Positions 9,006-17,724 of a stretch of DNA of 64,000 nucleotides are shown here, one piece after another. The first letter of the stretch is position 1. Each line of letters begins with the position of its first letter. A program made the translations under genes and the position numbers. The notes beneath the pieces are model-generated. The model saw only the letters and a list, made by a program, of their open reading frames with translations. It made no database searches and was not told where the DNA came from. Origin of the DNA: Candidatus Tiamatella incendiivivens. GTDB taxonomy: Archaea; Thermoproteota; Thermoprotei_A; Sulfolobales; Acidilobaceae. The DNA lies in contig WALW01000019.1 in assembly GCA_015522635.1 (NCBI GenBank), positions 186,001 to 250,000 on the forward strand, written 5' to 3'.

Positions 9006-11003
9006 GTGAAGAATAGAGTCTACTGGTGCCCTCACAGCAATGTACCTCTGATTGACGACCGCTGTAGAAATGGGAGCCGAGGCCCGCAACTTAAACTAAC
9101 TGACCCGGGTGACGTTAGACCCGGATTTGAACATGATATAGGAAGAGTCAAAAAAGCATACAAGAATGAGTTTGACACACTGAAAGGTGTAGACAGACTC
9201 CTCGGTTATGGCGTCGTCCTCCTCAACAAGGTTCCATTTATGGATGAAATGAAGGAAGTGATCTCTCAGGGAGCGGTGATTGCTAGGGTATATTATGAGC
9301 CGTTCAAAGGTGAATGGAGGCTAAGGCTTAGTAGGCCTGGAATACTTAGGATAATGGATGCAGGTGTATTTAGTGTGTTTAAACTAGAGGGTGGCTTGAG
9401 AATATTAAAATGGAGGAGGAGGCTGAGAGTTGACGGGGAAAACTATAGGGAAGGCGAGCAGATAGTTTTGGTGGATAGCCGCGGAGAACCTGTAGGTATA
9501 GGTTATTATAGTAAGGGGCAAATTGCTGTTCATAATGTTTTCTATACTTTCCACCCGCCAAAATTCGCGGAAGACCGGGATTCCACTTGGCAAGACGCTG
9601 TTAGGGAGAACGAGGGATATCTAGCTGTTTTGGAGGAGAGGTCTATAAAATTCATTAGAAGCTTATATGAGAAGCGTGGAGGCCCAGTAATAGTCTCCTT
9701 CTCCAGTGGTAAAGATAGCTTAGTTGCATTGCATCTAACGCTAAAAGCTGGCTTAGAGCCTGTTATCTTATTTAACAATACCGGAATTGAACTGCCTGAA
9801 ACTATCGAACATGTCTACAAAATCGCTGATAAATGGGGGTTAAAGGTTATTGAATCCTCGGCAGGCAATGCTTTCTGGAAATCCGTCGAGAGAATAGGGC
9901 CGCCTGGCAAAGATTACCGGTGGTGCTGTAAAATTACCAAACTGGCACCGCTAGCCCAAACGGTCAACAAGCACTTCCCTGATGGAGCACTGAACATTGT
10001 AGGACAAAGAGCTTACGAGAGCCTTGACAGGGCTAAAAGCGGGAGGGTATGGAGAAATAAATGGCTACCTAAACTATTGAACATAAGCCCCATACAATAC
10101 TGGGGTCAACTAGCAATATACCTCTATATCTTCAAGTATAACCTACCCCTTAACCCGTTATACTTCAGGGGGTTTGATAGACTCGGGTGTTTTATGTGCC
10201 CTGCTGCTACAGTTGCTGAATACCAGCAAGTAAATGAGATCCACCCAGAACTATGGGAAAAGTGGATCTCAACCCTATACAAATGGGCAGAAAGAATAGG
10301 GCTCAACGGGAGAGATGCTGAATTATGGGTGGAAAAAGGAATATGGAGGTGGTTAACACCTGCCAGTCAAAAGAAGAGGCTAGAGAAGAGGCTGAAGATA
10401 AATATGCCTGACTGGAAGGAGTACTACACCAAATGGTTAGAACCCCTCTCAGCTATAGAAGAGGAGAAAGACGGGGTAGTTATCCGATTTAACGGTGAAA
10501 TAGATCCTCAGTTCTTAAAGGAGCAATACACTGTTATAGGGCCTTTTACAATGGATGACAAGAACAAATATAGCATTAAGAATACTAGTGTGAGCATGAC
10601 TCTGGATCGAAATAATGTATATATATACGGCTTGAAGGGTAGAGCTGGAAAAGAATTCGCTTACGATGTAGTTAAACTCTACTACCGCTGGAAGGATTGC
10701 GGTGAATGTAAGCTATGTGAAACTAGCTGTACTACCGGTGCTATTAAAATAATAGATGGAAGACCGGTAGTCGATGCTTCAACCTGTATACACTGTAAAC
10801 TATGTATAGATAATTGCCCCATCTCTGATGTTACGGTTGAGAAAGTCATTATACCATTGAATGAGGGTGAGATCACTGCTTGGAGACGTAAGTGGAAACG
10901 TAGTAGGGAAAGCATAATCAAACGATATTATAAATTGAAGAAGGAAGCAAAAGGACCGGACACCGAGGAGGATGAGGCAGAAGGATTCTTCCTTGGAGGC
11001 TAG
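9006..11003 (+). CDS. PAPS-reductase-like PP-loop protein with N-terminal PUA-like region and C-terminal 4Fe-4S ferredoxin domain
   Basis: About 665 residues in the order: short Cys-containing N-terminus, PUA-like region (an EGEQIVLVDSRGEPVG stretch), PAPS-reductase/PP-loop domain with SSGKDS, a WCCKITK cysteine motif, and a C-terminal ferredoxin domain with two CxxCxxCxxxC clusters (around bases 10695-10730 and 10783-10820). Related archaeal fusions are annotated as phosphoadenosine phosphosulfate reductases. A PUA domain suggests an RNA substrate, so sulfur transfer to RNA is an alternative to sulfate reduction. The GTG at 9006 was preferred because family members start just before the (R/K)VxWC motif, but starts at 8937 or 8982 are possible. 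The usual N-terminal zinc ribbon has lost about half its cysteines. It shares a CTAG stop tetranucleotide with the convergent helicase. Confidence 0.82.
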   Translation: MKNRVYWCPHSNVPLIDDRCRNGSRGPQLKLTDPGDVRPGFEHDIGRVKKAYKNEFDTLKGVDRLLGYGVVLLNKVPFMDEMKEVISQGAVIARVYYEPFKGEWRLRLSRPGILRIMDAGVFSVFKLEGGLRILKWRRRLRVDGENYREGEQIVLVDSRGEPVGIGYYSKGQIAVHNVFYTFHPPKFAEDRDSTWQDAVRENEGYLAVLEERSIKFIRSLYEKRGGPVIVSFSSGKDSLVALHLTLKAGLEPVILFNNTGIELPETIEHVYKIADKWGLKVIESSAGNAFWKSVERIGPPGKDYRWCCKITKLAPLAQTVNKHFPDGALNIVGQRAYESLDRAKSGRVWRNKWLPKLLNISPIQYWGQLAIYLYIFKYNLPLNPLYFRGFDRLGCFMCPAATVAEYQQVNEIHPELWEKWISTLYKWAERIGLNGRDAELWVEKGIWRWLTPASQKKRLEKRLKINMPDWKEYYTKWLEPLSAIEEEKDGVVIRFNGEIDPQFLKEQYTVIGPFTMDDKNKYSIKNTSVSMTLDRNNVYIYGLKGRAGKEFAYDVVKLYYRWKDCGECKLCETSCTTGAIKIIDGRPVVDASTCIHCKLCIDNCPISDVTVEKVIIPLNEGEITAWRRKWKRSRESIIKRYYKLKKEAKGPDTEEDEAEGFFLGG

Positions 11004-13885
11004 GTTTTCCAGTACTTTCTATTCTCTACGAACTTCCTTTCCTCCTCTATTATAGCTCTATAGAATTCTCGCTCTCCGTAATCCACTAGTTTAGATACAA
11101 CTCTAGGAAGTATTGTTGGCCCTATACCTCTAGCTAGCAATGCTTCGATAACGTATTTGCCTAATCCTTCTGCCGAATAGGACAGCAGTAGAGTAGCGAC
11201 TTTCTGTAGATCTTTTAGTCTTTTCCCCTCTTCTCTAGTGAGTTTCTCCTTATCAAGGTGTTTTCTGATTATGTGGACTGCTTCTTCATCTCCCTTCCAT
11301 GTAATAGCTACAAGCCTACTGCTGCACCGAGGGCACTTAACATATTCTGAAGGATTCATATCACTTGGTTTGATAGTCCACGAATAACCACAGCTCAAGC
11401 ATATCATTCTGGCCTCACTGTTTTCCAGCCTTTTCTTAACAGCTTCTATCATTAGGCTTTTCAGCATTGTTTGCCTTCCGGAGCCAGTTTCAGGCCTTCT
11501 CATGTACGGGTTTTCGAGAGTTTGTTGCGCTAGGAAAGTAGGTTTTCCCTGGTGGTTATCTATAATCTTGATGCTATCTGTCTTGAGGTTTTCTAGGAAG
11601 TCTAGGACAGCGTTCATATCGTTATTCTCGATGAGCATCTCGTTAATCACCTCTCGCTCCAGAACGCTACCTTTATATATTTGAGTTAGTTTTCGAAGTG
11701 TTTCCGAGGATAACCTTGTGTCACGGCTTATTACGCCCATTCGCTTCGCTATCCATGAAAGCCTAATCTTATAGGCGTAAGTGTTTCTGACGTGGTCTAT
11801 GAAGAGGCCTATTAGTTCTGGTAAATCCGTTTTTGATAACTCTCTGAGTGAGTCAGCGATCATTTTAGCTAGAGCTTTTGCTGACATATTGGAGGTGAAT
11901 AGTATTGAGTATGGTATTCTACTGTATTCAACATGTTCAATTCTAGATATTATGCTTGAAATTAAAAGTCCCAGCGTATAATTACCCTTACTACCAAGGC
12001 ATGTATAAAGCAGAACACCGCCATCTATTATTTCTAGGACGGGTTTATAGTAACCTAAATCTGACAGACTGTTCGAACCACGACATAATTTCTCAACGAG
12101 TGAATATAGTTTAACCCTAGTGTTTTCCGATAGAAACTCACCGTATCTCTTACTGATTAAATTTAAGGCATATTTTTTGTCGTATAGAATCAATTGAAGA
12201 ATACCGCATACTTCTCTAGCAACCTTGTATTCAACTGGAATCAGTTCTCCTTCCCATGAAGGTATTCTAGCTTCAGATACTCCTTGTAACATCACATATA
12301 TTTTCCCCTTCTCAGTATCGATATCCAAGACACGCCAAATTTTACCTGCTAGAACAAAGTAAGGTGCTTCTCTGCTAATATTGGAGACCACGAAACGTTC
12401 TGATACCTTTCCTATCATTTCTCTTGACGAGATATCTATTACAGTGTAATCTGGTTCGCTGGGAATCATTGAGACGCTATAGAAATAGCTTCTGGTCCTT
12501 CTACCCCAGGTAAGTTCCCTTTCTCTTTTTCTCAGGGTTCTAAGGTTCTCCATGAAATCAGTGATTTCTACTATTTCATCCAACCCGAGATTCCGATAGA
12601 ATGGTAAATGTGAAACATAATGATATAATTCATCTATTCTAATTGGCCTAGAGTCTAGGACGAACCCTGCAATACCATGGGCCAAGGTGTCAAGAGGTTT
12701 ATCGTACATTGGAAGGTCTTCCAGGTCACCGTTTTTCGTTCTTCTCGCTATAACAACTGATTCTATTATCTCATATATGTTAGGTATTGTTATGACGTAT
12801 CCCTTGCTTAAACGGCCCAGCAGATGTCCTGATCTGCCAATTCTCTGAGATAGATTAGTCGCTCTTCTGGGGGACGTTACTTGCACTACTCTATTAACTG
12901 AGCCTATATCGATACCGAGTTCCATGCTTGATGTAGAAACAAGTATCTGAATTTCCCCTTCCTTGAATTCTTTCTCTACTCTTTCCCTTATACCTCTATG
13001 TAAACTTCCATGATGAACGCCCACACTGGACTTATTTCTTCTACCTAATTCTACTCCGAGCCTTTCAGCCACTTGGCGCGTGTTTACGAATACTAGAGTA
13101 CTGCCTTCCCGCGATGCTATTCCAGTAATTATCGAGGCAAGATCGGGCCAGAAACCGTTCTTGGATCCTGTTACCTCTACCTTTATATTATATTTTTTGT
13201 ATGATGGGTCTATAGCTAATAATGGATAGCCGCCTAAGGCTTCACTGACCCTTCTTATGCTTTTCTCCGACAATGTTGCTGATAATGCTATTAGCTGGGG
13301 GTTTCTCCCAATTAACCTTTCTAAACGCTTTATAGTGATGAAGAACTCTACTCCGCGCTTGCTGTCAAGGAGTTCATGGATTTCATCAATTATTATCCAT
13401 CGTATGTTTTTTAGGTGCTTCTGAATCTTGCTTACAGTTATTAGTAGGCCGAAGGACTCAGGTGTTGACACCATTATTGTAGGAGGTGTTGCCATGAATT
13501 TCCGCCTGCCCTGTTGTGTTGTGTCGCCGTGTCTTACCATAAGGGTATAGCCATTCATTTCTATAAGTCGCTTCATTCTATAATGAATATCCCTATTCAA
13601 AGCCCTGAGAGGGGTAATGTATACTACTCTTATACCCTTGGGATTCATTTCTAATTCTCGAAGCTTGGATAATACAGGTATAAGGGCGGCTTCAGTCTTT
13701 CCCGTTCCCGTAGGAGCTACAACCAGTACATTTCTACCGGAAAGAATCAATGGTATAGCCTTTTCCTGTATAGGAGTAGGTTCAACATAACCTAAAGAGC
13801 ATAATATGCTAATTAAACGTGGATTTAATCCCAGATTATTCCACAAACAAGCATCATTCCTTATCATAACATTAATATCATTCAT
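11000..13885 (-). CDS. Lhr/Ski2-like superfamily 2 helicase with C-terminal zinc ribbon
   Basis: This 961-residue SF2 helicase has Walker A APTGTGKT (about 57-64), the DEIH box (167-170), SATL (202-205) and motif VI QRIGRSGH (347-354). The long C-terminal part, with a winged-helix and Lhr-type accessory region, contains a CxxC...CxxC zinc ribbon near 826-855. Archaeal Lhr-type helicases unwind DNA-DNA and DNA-RNA duplexes and act in repair or RNA metabolism. I did not assign it to aLhr1 or aLhr2. It is transcribed divergently from the HerA-like ATPase, with about 70 nt between start codons. Confidence 0.88.
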   Translation of the reverse strand: MNDINVMIRNDACLWNNLGLNPRLISILCSLGYVEPTPIQEKAIPLILSGRNVLVVAPTGTGKTEAALIPVLSKLRELEMNPKGIRVVYITPLRALNRDIHYRMKRLIEMNGYTLMVRHGDTTQQGRRKFMATPPTIMVSTPESFGLLITVSKIQKHLKNIRWIIIDEIHELLDSKRGVEFFITIKRLERLIGRNPQLIALSATLSEKSIRRVSEALGGYPLLAIDPSYKKYNIKVEVTGSKNGFWPDLASIITGIASREGSTLVFVNTRQVAERLGVELGRRNKSSVGVHHGSLHRGIRERVEKEFKEGEIQILVSTSSMELGIDIGSVNRVVQVTSPRRATNLSQRIGRSGHLLGRLSKGYVITIPNIYEIIESVVIARRTKNGDLEDLPMYDKPLDTLAHGIAGFVLDSRPIRIDELYHYVSHLPFYRNLGLDEIVEITDFMENLRTLRKRERELTWGRRTRSYFYSVSMIPSEPDYTVIDISSREMIGKVSERFVVSNISREAPYFVLAGKIWRVLDIDTEKGKIYVMLQGVSEARIPSWEGELIPVEYKVAREVCGILQLILYDKKYALNLISKRYGEFLSENTRVKLYSLVEKLCRGSNSLSDLGYYKPVLEIIDGGVLLYTCLGSKGNYTLGLLISSIISRIEHVEYSRIPYSILFTSNMSAKALAKMIADSLRELSKTDLPELIGLFIDHVRNTYAYKIRLSWIAKRMGVISRDTRLSSETLRKLTQIYKGSVLEREVINEMLIENNDMNAVLDFLENLKTDSIKIIDNHQGKPTFLAQQTLENPYMRRPETGSGRQTMLKSLMIEAVKKRLENSEARMICLSCGYSWTIKPSDMNPSEYVKCPRCSSRLVAITWKGDEEAVHIIRKHLDKEKLTREEGKRLKDLQKVATLLLSYSAEGLGKYVIEALLARGIGPTILPRVVSKLVDYGEREFYRAIIEEERKFVENRKYWKT

Positions 13886-13957
13886 TCCTTACAGCCGCCA
13901 CTCATTTTTACTACAACCAGGCTTTTTATGATATAATGGCAAAAAGCAGGGGGTATC

Positions 13958-15742
13958 ATGAGCTCAATGAAATACACTACAATAACCGCGAAGAGAATTG
14001 CCATATTTCTCGCACTCTATTCAATATATCTTGTTCTACTGATGATAACCTTGTTGAAGATCTACGTTCCCTACAACGCCTTAAACATAAGCATGGTAAT
14101 CTATCCAAGCGTTCAACCCTTGATACTGCTCATAATACTGTTAACTCTAGGATTAGGATTCTCCTATTTAGGAACTGGGAGTCTTTTAGAGTATATCTCA
14201 GTACTACTGGTGAGCATATATATTCTATGGCTAACCCACCCTGAGATAGGTTTAGCAGGTGTTATGCTAGTCCTCTCATTACCACTAGTCATAACACTAG
14301 CACCAATCGTTCTTCATACGATTAGGAAAAATAAGAGTATAGAACCATTGTTTTCAAAGTCCTCAGTTTGCATAAGTACTGGTGTGAAACCGCTTTTCAT
14401 CATAGGATATATATCAGGTATCGGAATAGGATACTCTATTCAGGGACTATTCGGTTGGTTAACTATATACAACAGCTGGCTTTACTGGTTATCTGGAGTT
14501 TTGGCATCCTCATTACTGGGTTTATGCTTCTTTTACTACAACCCCGTTTTACTCGGATTATCGTCTTCTTTTTCCGTTTTCTCCCTTCCATTATCCGTAG
14601 TCCTAGGTCTTACTTCACCGTTACGAATATCTTTCAAAGGTAAAGACCTGGATGTTGGGGGTGTAGTTGGAGGCCTTTACTTCTGGTGTAAACTAGACTC
14701 ACTGGAGCCACCGTTCAACTACAATAAGGGAACGGTTAGCTGGCACTGGGCCATGATCTCAAGTAGTAAATTGTATTTGGACTTCGCCATTGAATCTCCT
14801 GGGAAACCTAATTTGAATACTATTGTGATAGGTAGGAGTGGTTCTGGGAAATCGATGTTGACTAAACGTCTGGTAACTTATTTCTCCGCGAAGGGTCATA
14901 AGGTGTTAGTCTTAGATTTCCACGGAGAATATGATGAGGGTTTTTTAGAAAATAGTGTTACAGTTGATTTTTGGAACAAGGACTACTACCTAGATTTCAA
15001 AGCAATCAATGGAAACGAAGAGTTTAAAGCGCAAGTAATTGCTGATGCCTTCAAAAGCATATACAACCTAGGAGATCGCCAGTATACAATGCTCTATGAC
15101 GTTTTGATTGATTATTTTTCCATTGAAAACGCTGAAAACCTCTCTAAGTATATTCCAAGGAGCCTGCTAAGTTTAGCAGGCTCCTCAGGTATAAGTGATA
15201 AATCAAGCATTATCGGGTTAACACAATATGTTCGCCAGTTGGAATACTTGTTTGAAGGTAAAACCCCTGTCAACTTATTGTTGGAAGGGGAAAAGAATAT
15301 GATAATAGATCTATCAGGAATACCTGGAATGCATCTGAGAATAGCAACAGCTGAATTAGTTCTAAGAATACTGTATAACACCATGGCAAAGATGCCTCAA
15401 ACAAATCGCCGGCTACTTGTAGTAGAGGAAGCTCATCATTTTAGCAATAATAGCATATTAAGTAAGCTATATACAGAGTCGAGGAAGTTTGGCTTAGCTA
15501 TAATTAGTATAACCCAAAACCCGAAGGTTTTACCAAGGGATATTGTTATAAACTCTACTTCAAAGTTTATGTTCGGAATGGATGAACCTGAGAACCTGGA
15601 TTACATGTTGAAAATTCTGACTCCATTAGACAGGGATCAAAGTATGATCCTACGAAAAACTCTTTCATCTCTACCTCCAGGATATACAATGTTTGATAAC
15701 AAATTAATAAGTAAAGATATATGGCTTATTAAGGTTTTTTAG
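13958..15742 (+). CDS. Membrane-embedded HerA/VirB4-like ATPase (CedB-like candidate)
   Basis: The first about 225 of 594 residues contain six to eight hydrophobic helices. A cytosolic HerA/FtsK-superfamily ATPase follows, with Walker A GRSGSGKS (about 292-299), VLDFHGEYDEGF and a Walker B ending in VVEEAHHF (about 483-494). Soluble HerA in archaea works with NurA in end resection, but no nurA is nearby and HerA has no membrane segments. Membrane-bound HerA/VirB4 homologs in crenarchaea include CedB, the DNA-import ATPase. The small CedA-type membrane partners are not seen here. The ATG follows a strong GGGGGT ribosome-binding site. Confidence 0.75.
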   Translation: MSSMKYTTITAKRIAIFLALYSIYLVLLMITLLKIYVPYNALNISMVIYPSVQPLILLIILLTLGLGFSYLGTGSLLEYISVLLVSIYILWLTHPEIGLAGVMLVLSLPLVITLAPIVLHTIRKNKSIEPLFSKSSVCISTGVKPLFIIGYISGIGIGYSIQGLFGWLTIYNSWLYWLSGVLASSLLGLCFFYYNPVLLGLSSSFSVFSLPLSVVLGLTSPLRISFKGKDLDVGGVVGGLYFWCKLDSLEPPFNYNKGTVSWHWAMISSSKLYLDFAIESPGKPNLNTIVIGRSGSGKSMLTKRLVTYFSAKGHKVLVLDFHGEYDEGFLENSVTVDFWNKDYYLDFKAINGNEEFKAQVIADAFKSIYNLGDRQYTMLYDVLIDYFSIENAENLSKYIPRSLLSLAGSSGISDKSSIIGLTQYVRQLEYLFEGKTPVNLLLEGEKNMIIDLSGIPGMHLRIATAELVLRILYNTMAKMPQTNRRLLVVEEAHHFSNNSILSKLYTESRKFGLAIISITQNPKVLPRDIVINSTSKFMFGMDEPENLDYMLKILTPLDRDQSMILRKTLSSLPPGYTMFDNKLISKDIWLIKVF

Positions 15743-15787
15743 CAGACCCAGCTATCTGTTTAAATGCAGTTAATGGGTGAATAGCTG

Positions 15788-16138
15788 TTGAGTGCTGATG
15801 AAATCACAGCAACTGAAGAGCAAGAGGAGGAGGTTACAGGTACTGAAGAGAGAGCTGAAGAGGAAGATATAGGCTTTATCGTTTTGAGTTCTACTCTTGT
15901 TGAATCCATGCTTACATATATTGATATCCTTGAGAGCTTGGCGAGAGGCGAAATAACTGTAACAAAAGCGAAAACCTATATCACAGAAATAAAGCCTCCT
16001 GAAGTCAAAAAGAAGAGATCAAAAACTAAGAAAAAGGCTATAGTGAAAAAGAAGACCAAGAGTACTAAGACTGCAAAACCAAAAACAGTGAAGAAAGCAA
16101 GAACCAAAAAGAAAACCAAAAGGAAGGCTTCAAAATGA
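15788..16138 (+). CDS. rpo13: RNA polymerase subunit Rpo13
   Basis: This 116-residue protein has three parts: an acidic N-terminus rich in Glu, a central amphipathic helix-turn-helix (about residues 33-66, including ESLARGEITVTKAK) and a Lys-rich C-terminal tail. The same layout and a similar helix-turn-helix (a NLLNGKISVDEAK-type motif) occur in Sulfolobus Rpo13, which sits near downstream DNA in the polymerase cleft. The identification is by recalled sequence pattern, not by alignment. The TTG start is preceded by GGGTGA at 8 nt. Its stop overlaps the convergent unknown gene by 9 nt. The Lys tail could also suggest a small chromatin protein, but the helix match favours Rpo13. Confidence 0.78.
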   Translation: MSADEITATEEQEEEVTGTEERAEEEDIGFIVLSSTLVESMLTYIDILESLARGEITVTKAKTYITEIKPPEVKKKRSKTKKKAIVKKKTKSTKTAKPKTVKKARTKKKTKRKASK

Positions 16139-16507
16139 TTTCTCAATATTTACCTCGTTATACCCTACCTCTTTTAATAATTGCGATAACTTTTCCACTG
16201 GAAACCTTTTATCGAATATTAATATGACAAAGCCTGCATTATCCCGTTTTTCTAGCCTAATCTTGTCTATTGAGACGTCGCCTCTCAATAAATCACTGTA
16301 ATCATGTGGTAATGGAATATAATCCCGCTGTTTTCTACGCATCATTTCATAGAAGACATCGAAGTTCTCTGCTATCCTTAATGCTTCTCTAACTTCATCT
16401 TTATCTCTCTCTCCTTGAAGAATGCTTAGGAGTTCCAAGGCCTTCTCTTTTGGAAGTTCTATTCTACTGTATCTAGCTAAATCCAGTTTTATCTTAATAG
16501 ACTCCAT
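16130..16507 (-). CDS. Conserved-looking crenarchaeal protein of unknown function
   Basis: I do not recognise this protein of about 125 residues. It appears mixed alpha/beta: a basic N-terminal strand (MESIKIKLDL), a helical charged middle with repeated Lys/Glu pairs, and a C-terminal strand-helix-strand with GFVILIFD and VGYNEVNI. No metal-binding or catalytic motif is visible. The ATG at 16507 has GGGTG five bases upstream, so it is preferred over the ATG at 16519. It is divergent from the PCNA gene and convergent with rpo13, so it lies among replication and transcription genes. That is only weak evidence for a role. Confidence 0.7.
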   Translation of the reverse strand: MESIKIKLDLARYSRIELPKEKALELLSILQGERDKDEVREALRIAENFDVFYEMMRRKQRDYIPLPHDYSDLLRGDVSIDKIRLEKRDNAGFVILIFDKRFPVEKLSQLLKEVGYNEVNIEKSF

Positions 16508-16612
16508 CAGTCCACCCATTTGGGGGTTTAATTAGTATGATAAAATAGTTTTTAGCCGGATATAACACTTATACTGATTGATGTAAACGAATTGTCCTTA
16601 GGGTGTTAAGCT

Positions 16613-17365
16613 TTGTTGAAGGCATCTTATGCTAATGTGTCTAAGCTCAAATATGTGACTCAAGCACTTGCAAAGGTGGGGGATGAGGCTCTAGTTTTAG
16701 CGGGAGCAGATGGGCTGCTTTTCAAAGTTTTGAGTCCTGACAAGCTTATACTAGCGATATTCCGTATGCCGCTTTCATCGTTCGAAGAATATCAATTAGA
16801 GGAAGAGTATAAGTTTACAGTCAGAACTGATAGGATTAGTGCAGCAATGAAGCGTGGTACAAGGAATGACGCACTAGAGCTCGAATACTATCCTGATACA
16901 AACAACCTACGCATGATATTCCGTGACAAGAAAACAGGTGTTCCGAGGATCTTCGAGATACAGACAATGCCAGGGCTTAATGATATCCCTGAACCGAAGG
17001 TCAATCTAACAACGAAAATACTGATGGGAGCCGACGACTTTAAACACATTCTTTCAGATGCAAAAGCCATAGGGGCAAACATCATAACGTTAATAACAGA
17101 AGCCGACGATCTAACGGTTACTGCCTCCGAGGAACCCTTTGAATATAAGGGAGTATTCAAACAAGACGCGCCTCTCATAGACATAGATACACCGGGAAAT
17201 GAAAAAGCAAGCTACTTGCTAGCAGCACTACAGGCAGCAGCTAAACCAGCAGGAGCCGCAGAACAACTTGCAGTAGAATTCTCCACAAATATGCCTATGA
17301 AGCTTGTTTATAAGCTCCCAGGAGGAGAAGATCTTTATCTATGGGTAGCTCCAGCAGTTGGCTAA
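16613..17365 (+). CDS. pcn: DNA polymerase sliding clamp (PCNA)
   Basis: At 250 residues this is a full-length archaeal PCNA with the two-domain clamp fold. The DNA-facing helix and central-loop patterns are present, and it ends in a beta-strand-rich C-terminus (GGEDLYLWVAPAVG). It forms the trimeric ring that tethers polymerases, FEN1 and ligase to DNA. Crenarchaea often carry several paralogous PCNA subunits that form heterotrimers; only one is in the window, so its ring composition cannot be told. The TTG start has GGGTG 7 nt upstream. One base separates its stop from that of the convergent zinc protein. Confidence 0.93.
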   Translation: MLKASYANVSKLKYVTQALAKVGDEALVLAGADGLLFKVLSPDKLILAIFRMPLSSFEEYQLEEEYKFTVRTDRISAAMKRGTRNDALELEYYPDTNNLRMIFRDKKTGVPRIFEIQTMPGLNDIPEPKVNLTTKILMGADDFKHILSDAKAIGANIITLITEADDLTVTASEEPFEYKGVFKQDAPLIDIDTPGNEKASYLLAALQAAAKPAGAAEQLAVEFSTNMPMKLVYKLPGGEDLYLWVAPAVG

Positions 17366-17366
17366 A

Positions 17367-17609
17367 CTATTTCTCTTTGCTATCAGTTATATACGACAAG
17401 ATCTTTCTAGAACGGCTTCCTTCTGTAACTTTTCTTTTAGCCATTTTCAACCCCGGAAACCACGCGGGATTAGGACAATTATCTCTTTCGGGGCACATGA
17501 GGCAGCACCATGGGCATACCATTAGCCCTGGCTTTAGACCGCATTCTCTGACAGGACCATGTCGACCGCATATATCGCATCTTTCCCATGAAAGGGTATT
17601 TCTATTCAC
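17367..17609 (-). CDS. Small cysteine-rich, probably zinc-binding protein
   Basis: The 80-residue protein has a CDICGRHGPVREC start and then CPWCCLMCPERDNC, giving at least eight cysteines arranged as two CxxC-type knuckles, probably two zinc sites. A short basic C-terminal tail follows. I do not recognise the family. The GTG start is supported by GAGGT about 8 nt upstream. It is the last gene of a minus-strand run (MBL-fold, DUF72, this gene). A GC-rich structured element lies just upstream and could form part of its leader. Confidence 0.65.
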   Translation of the reverse strand: MNRNTLSWERCDICGRHGPVRECGLKPGLMVCPWCCLMCPERDNCPNPAWFPGLKMAKRKVTEGSRSRKILSYITDSKEK

Positions 17610-17647
17610 TTCCTTTTACCTCGTTCTACATAATAGGCCCTCCTAGC

Positions 17648-17716
17648 GGAGGTCTACCCGGAGGGACATTGGTATTGTACCCCTCCCCGGATCCCCCCGC
17701 TCATCGGTAGGCCTCC
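17648..17716. ncRNA. GC-rich structured element: candidate small RNA or intercistronic leader
   Basis: This stretch is far more GC-rich than its surroundings. Bases 17648-17658 pair with 17706-17716 over 11 bp with a single G-U wobble. Immediately inside, CGGAGGG pairs with the downstream CCCCTCCCCGG arm around a 14-nt loop, with a 15-nt C-rich bulge on the 3' side. On the plus strand a TATA-like element (about 17624-17632) lies about 24 nt upstream and a T-rich run follows. On the minus strand it would sit between DUF72 and the zinc protein. The strand and identity are unresolved; no C/D boxes or tandem G-A kink-turn were found. Confidence 0.4.
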
Positions 17717-17724
17717 TATAATTA

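Noticed and set aside
13936-14244. A 102-residue frame starting at an earlier ATG before the HerA-like gene
   Set aside because: It is in another frame of the membrane region, while the 594-residue frame has a good ribosome-binding site and clear Walker motifs.
15788-16138. Histone-like or chromatin protein because of the Lys-rich tail
   Set aside because: The acidic N-terminus and central helix-turn-helix match Rpo13 better than histone or Alba-type proteins.
17341-17646. A 101-residue plus-strand frame after PCNA
   Set aside because: It is antisense to the Cys-rich zinc protein, whose CxxC pattern is clearly the real coding signal.
17648-17716. Assignment of the GC-rich element as an H/ACA or C/D box guide RNA
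   Set aside because: No C or D boxes are present, no tandem G-A kink-turn is seen and the internal loop is too asymmetric for a standard pseudouridylation pocket. It is kept only as an unassigned structured element.
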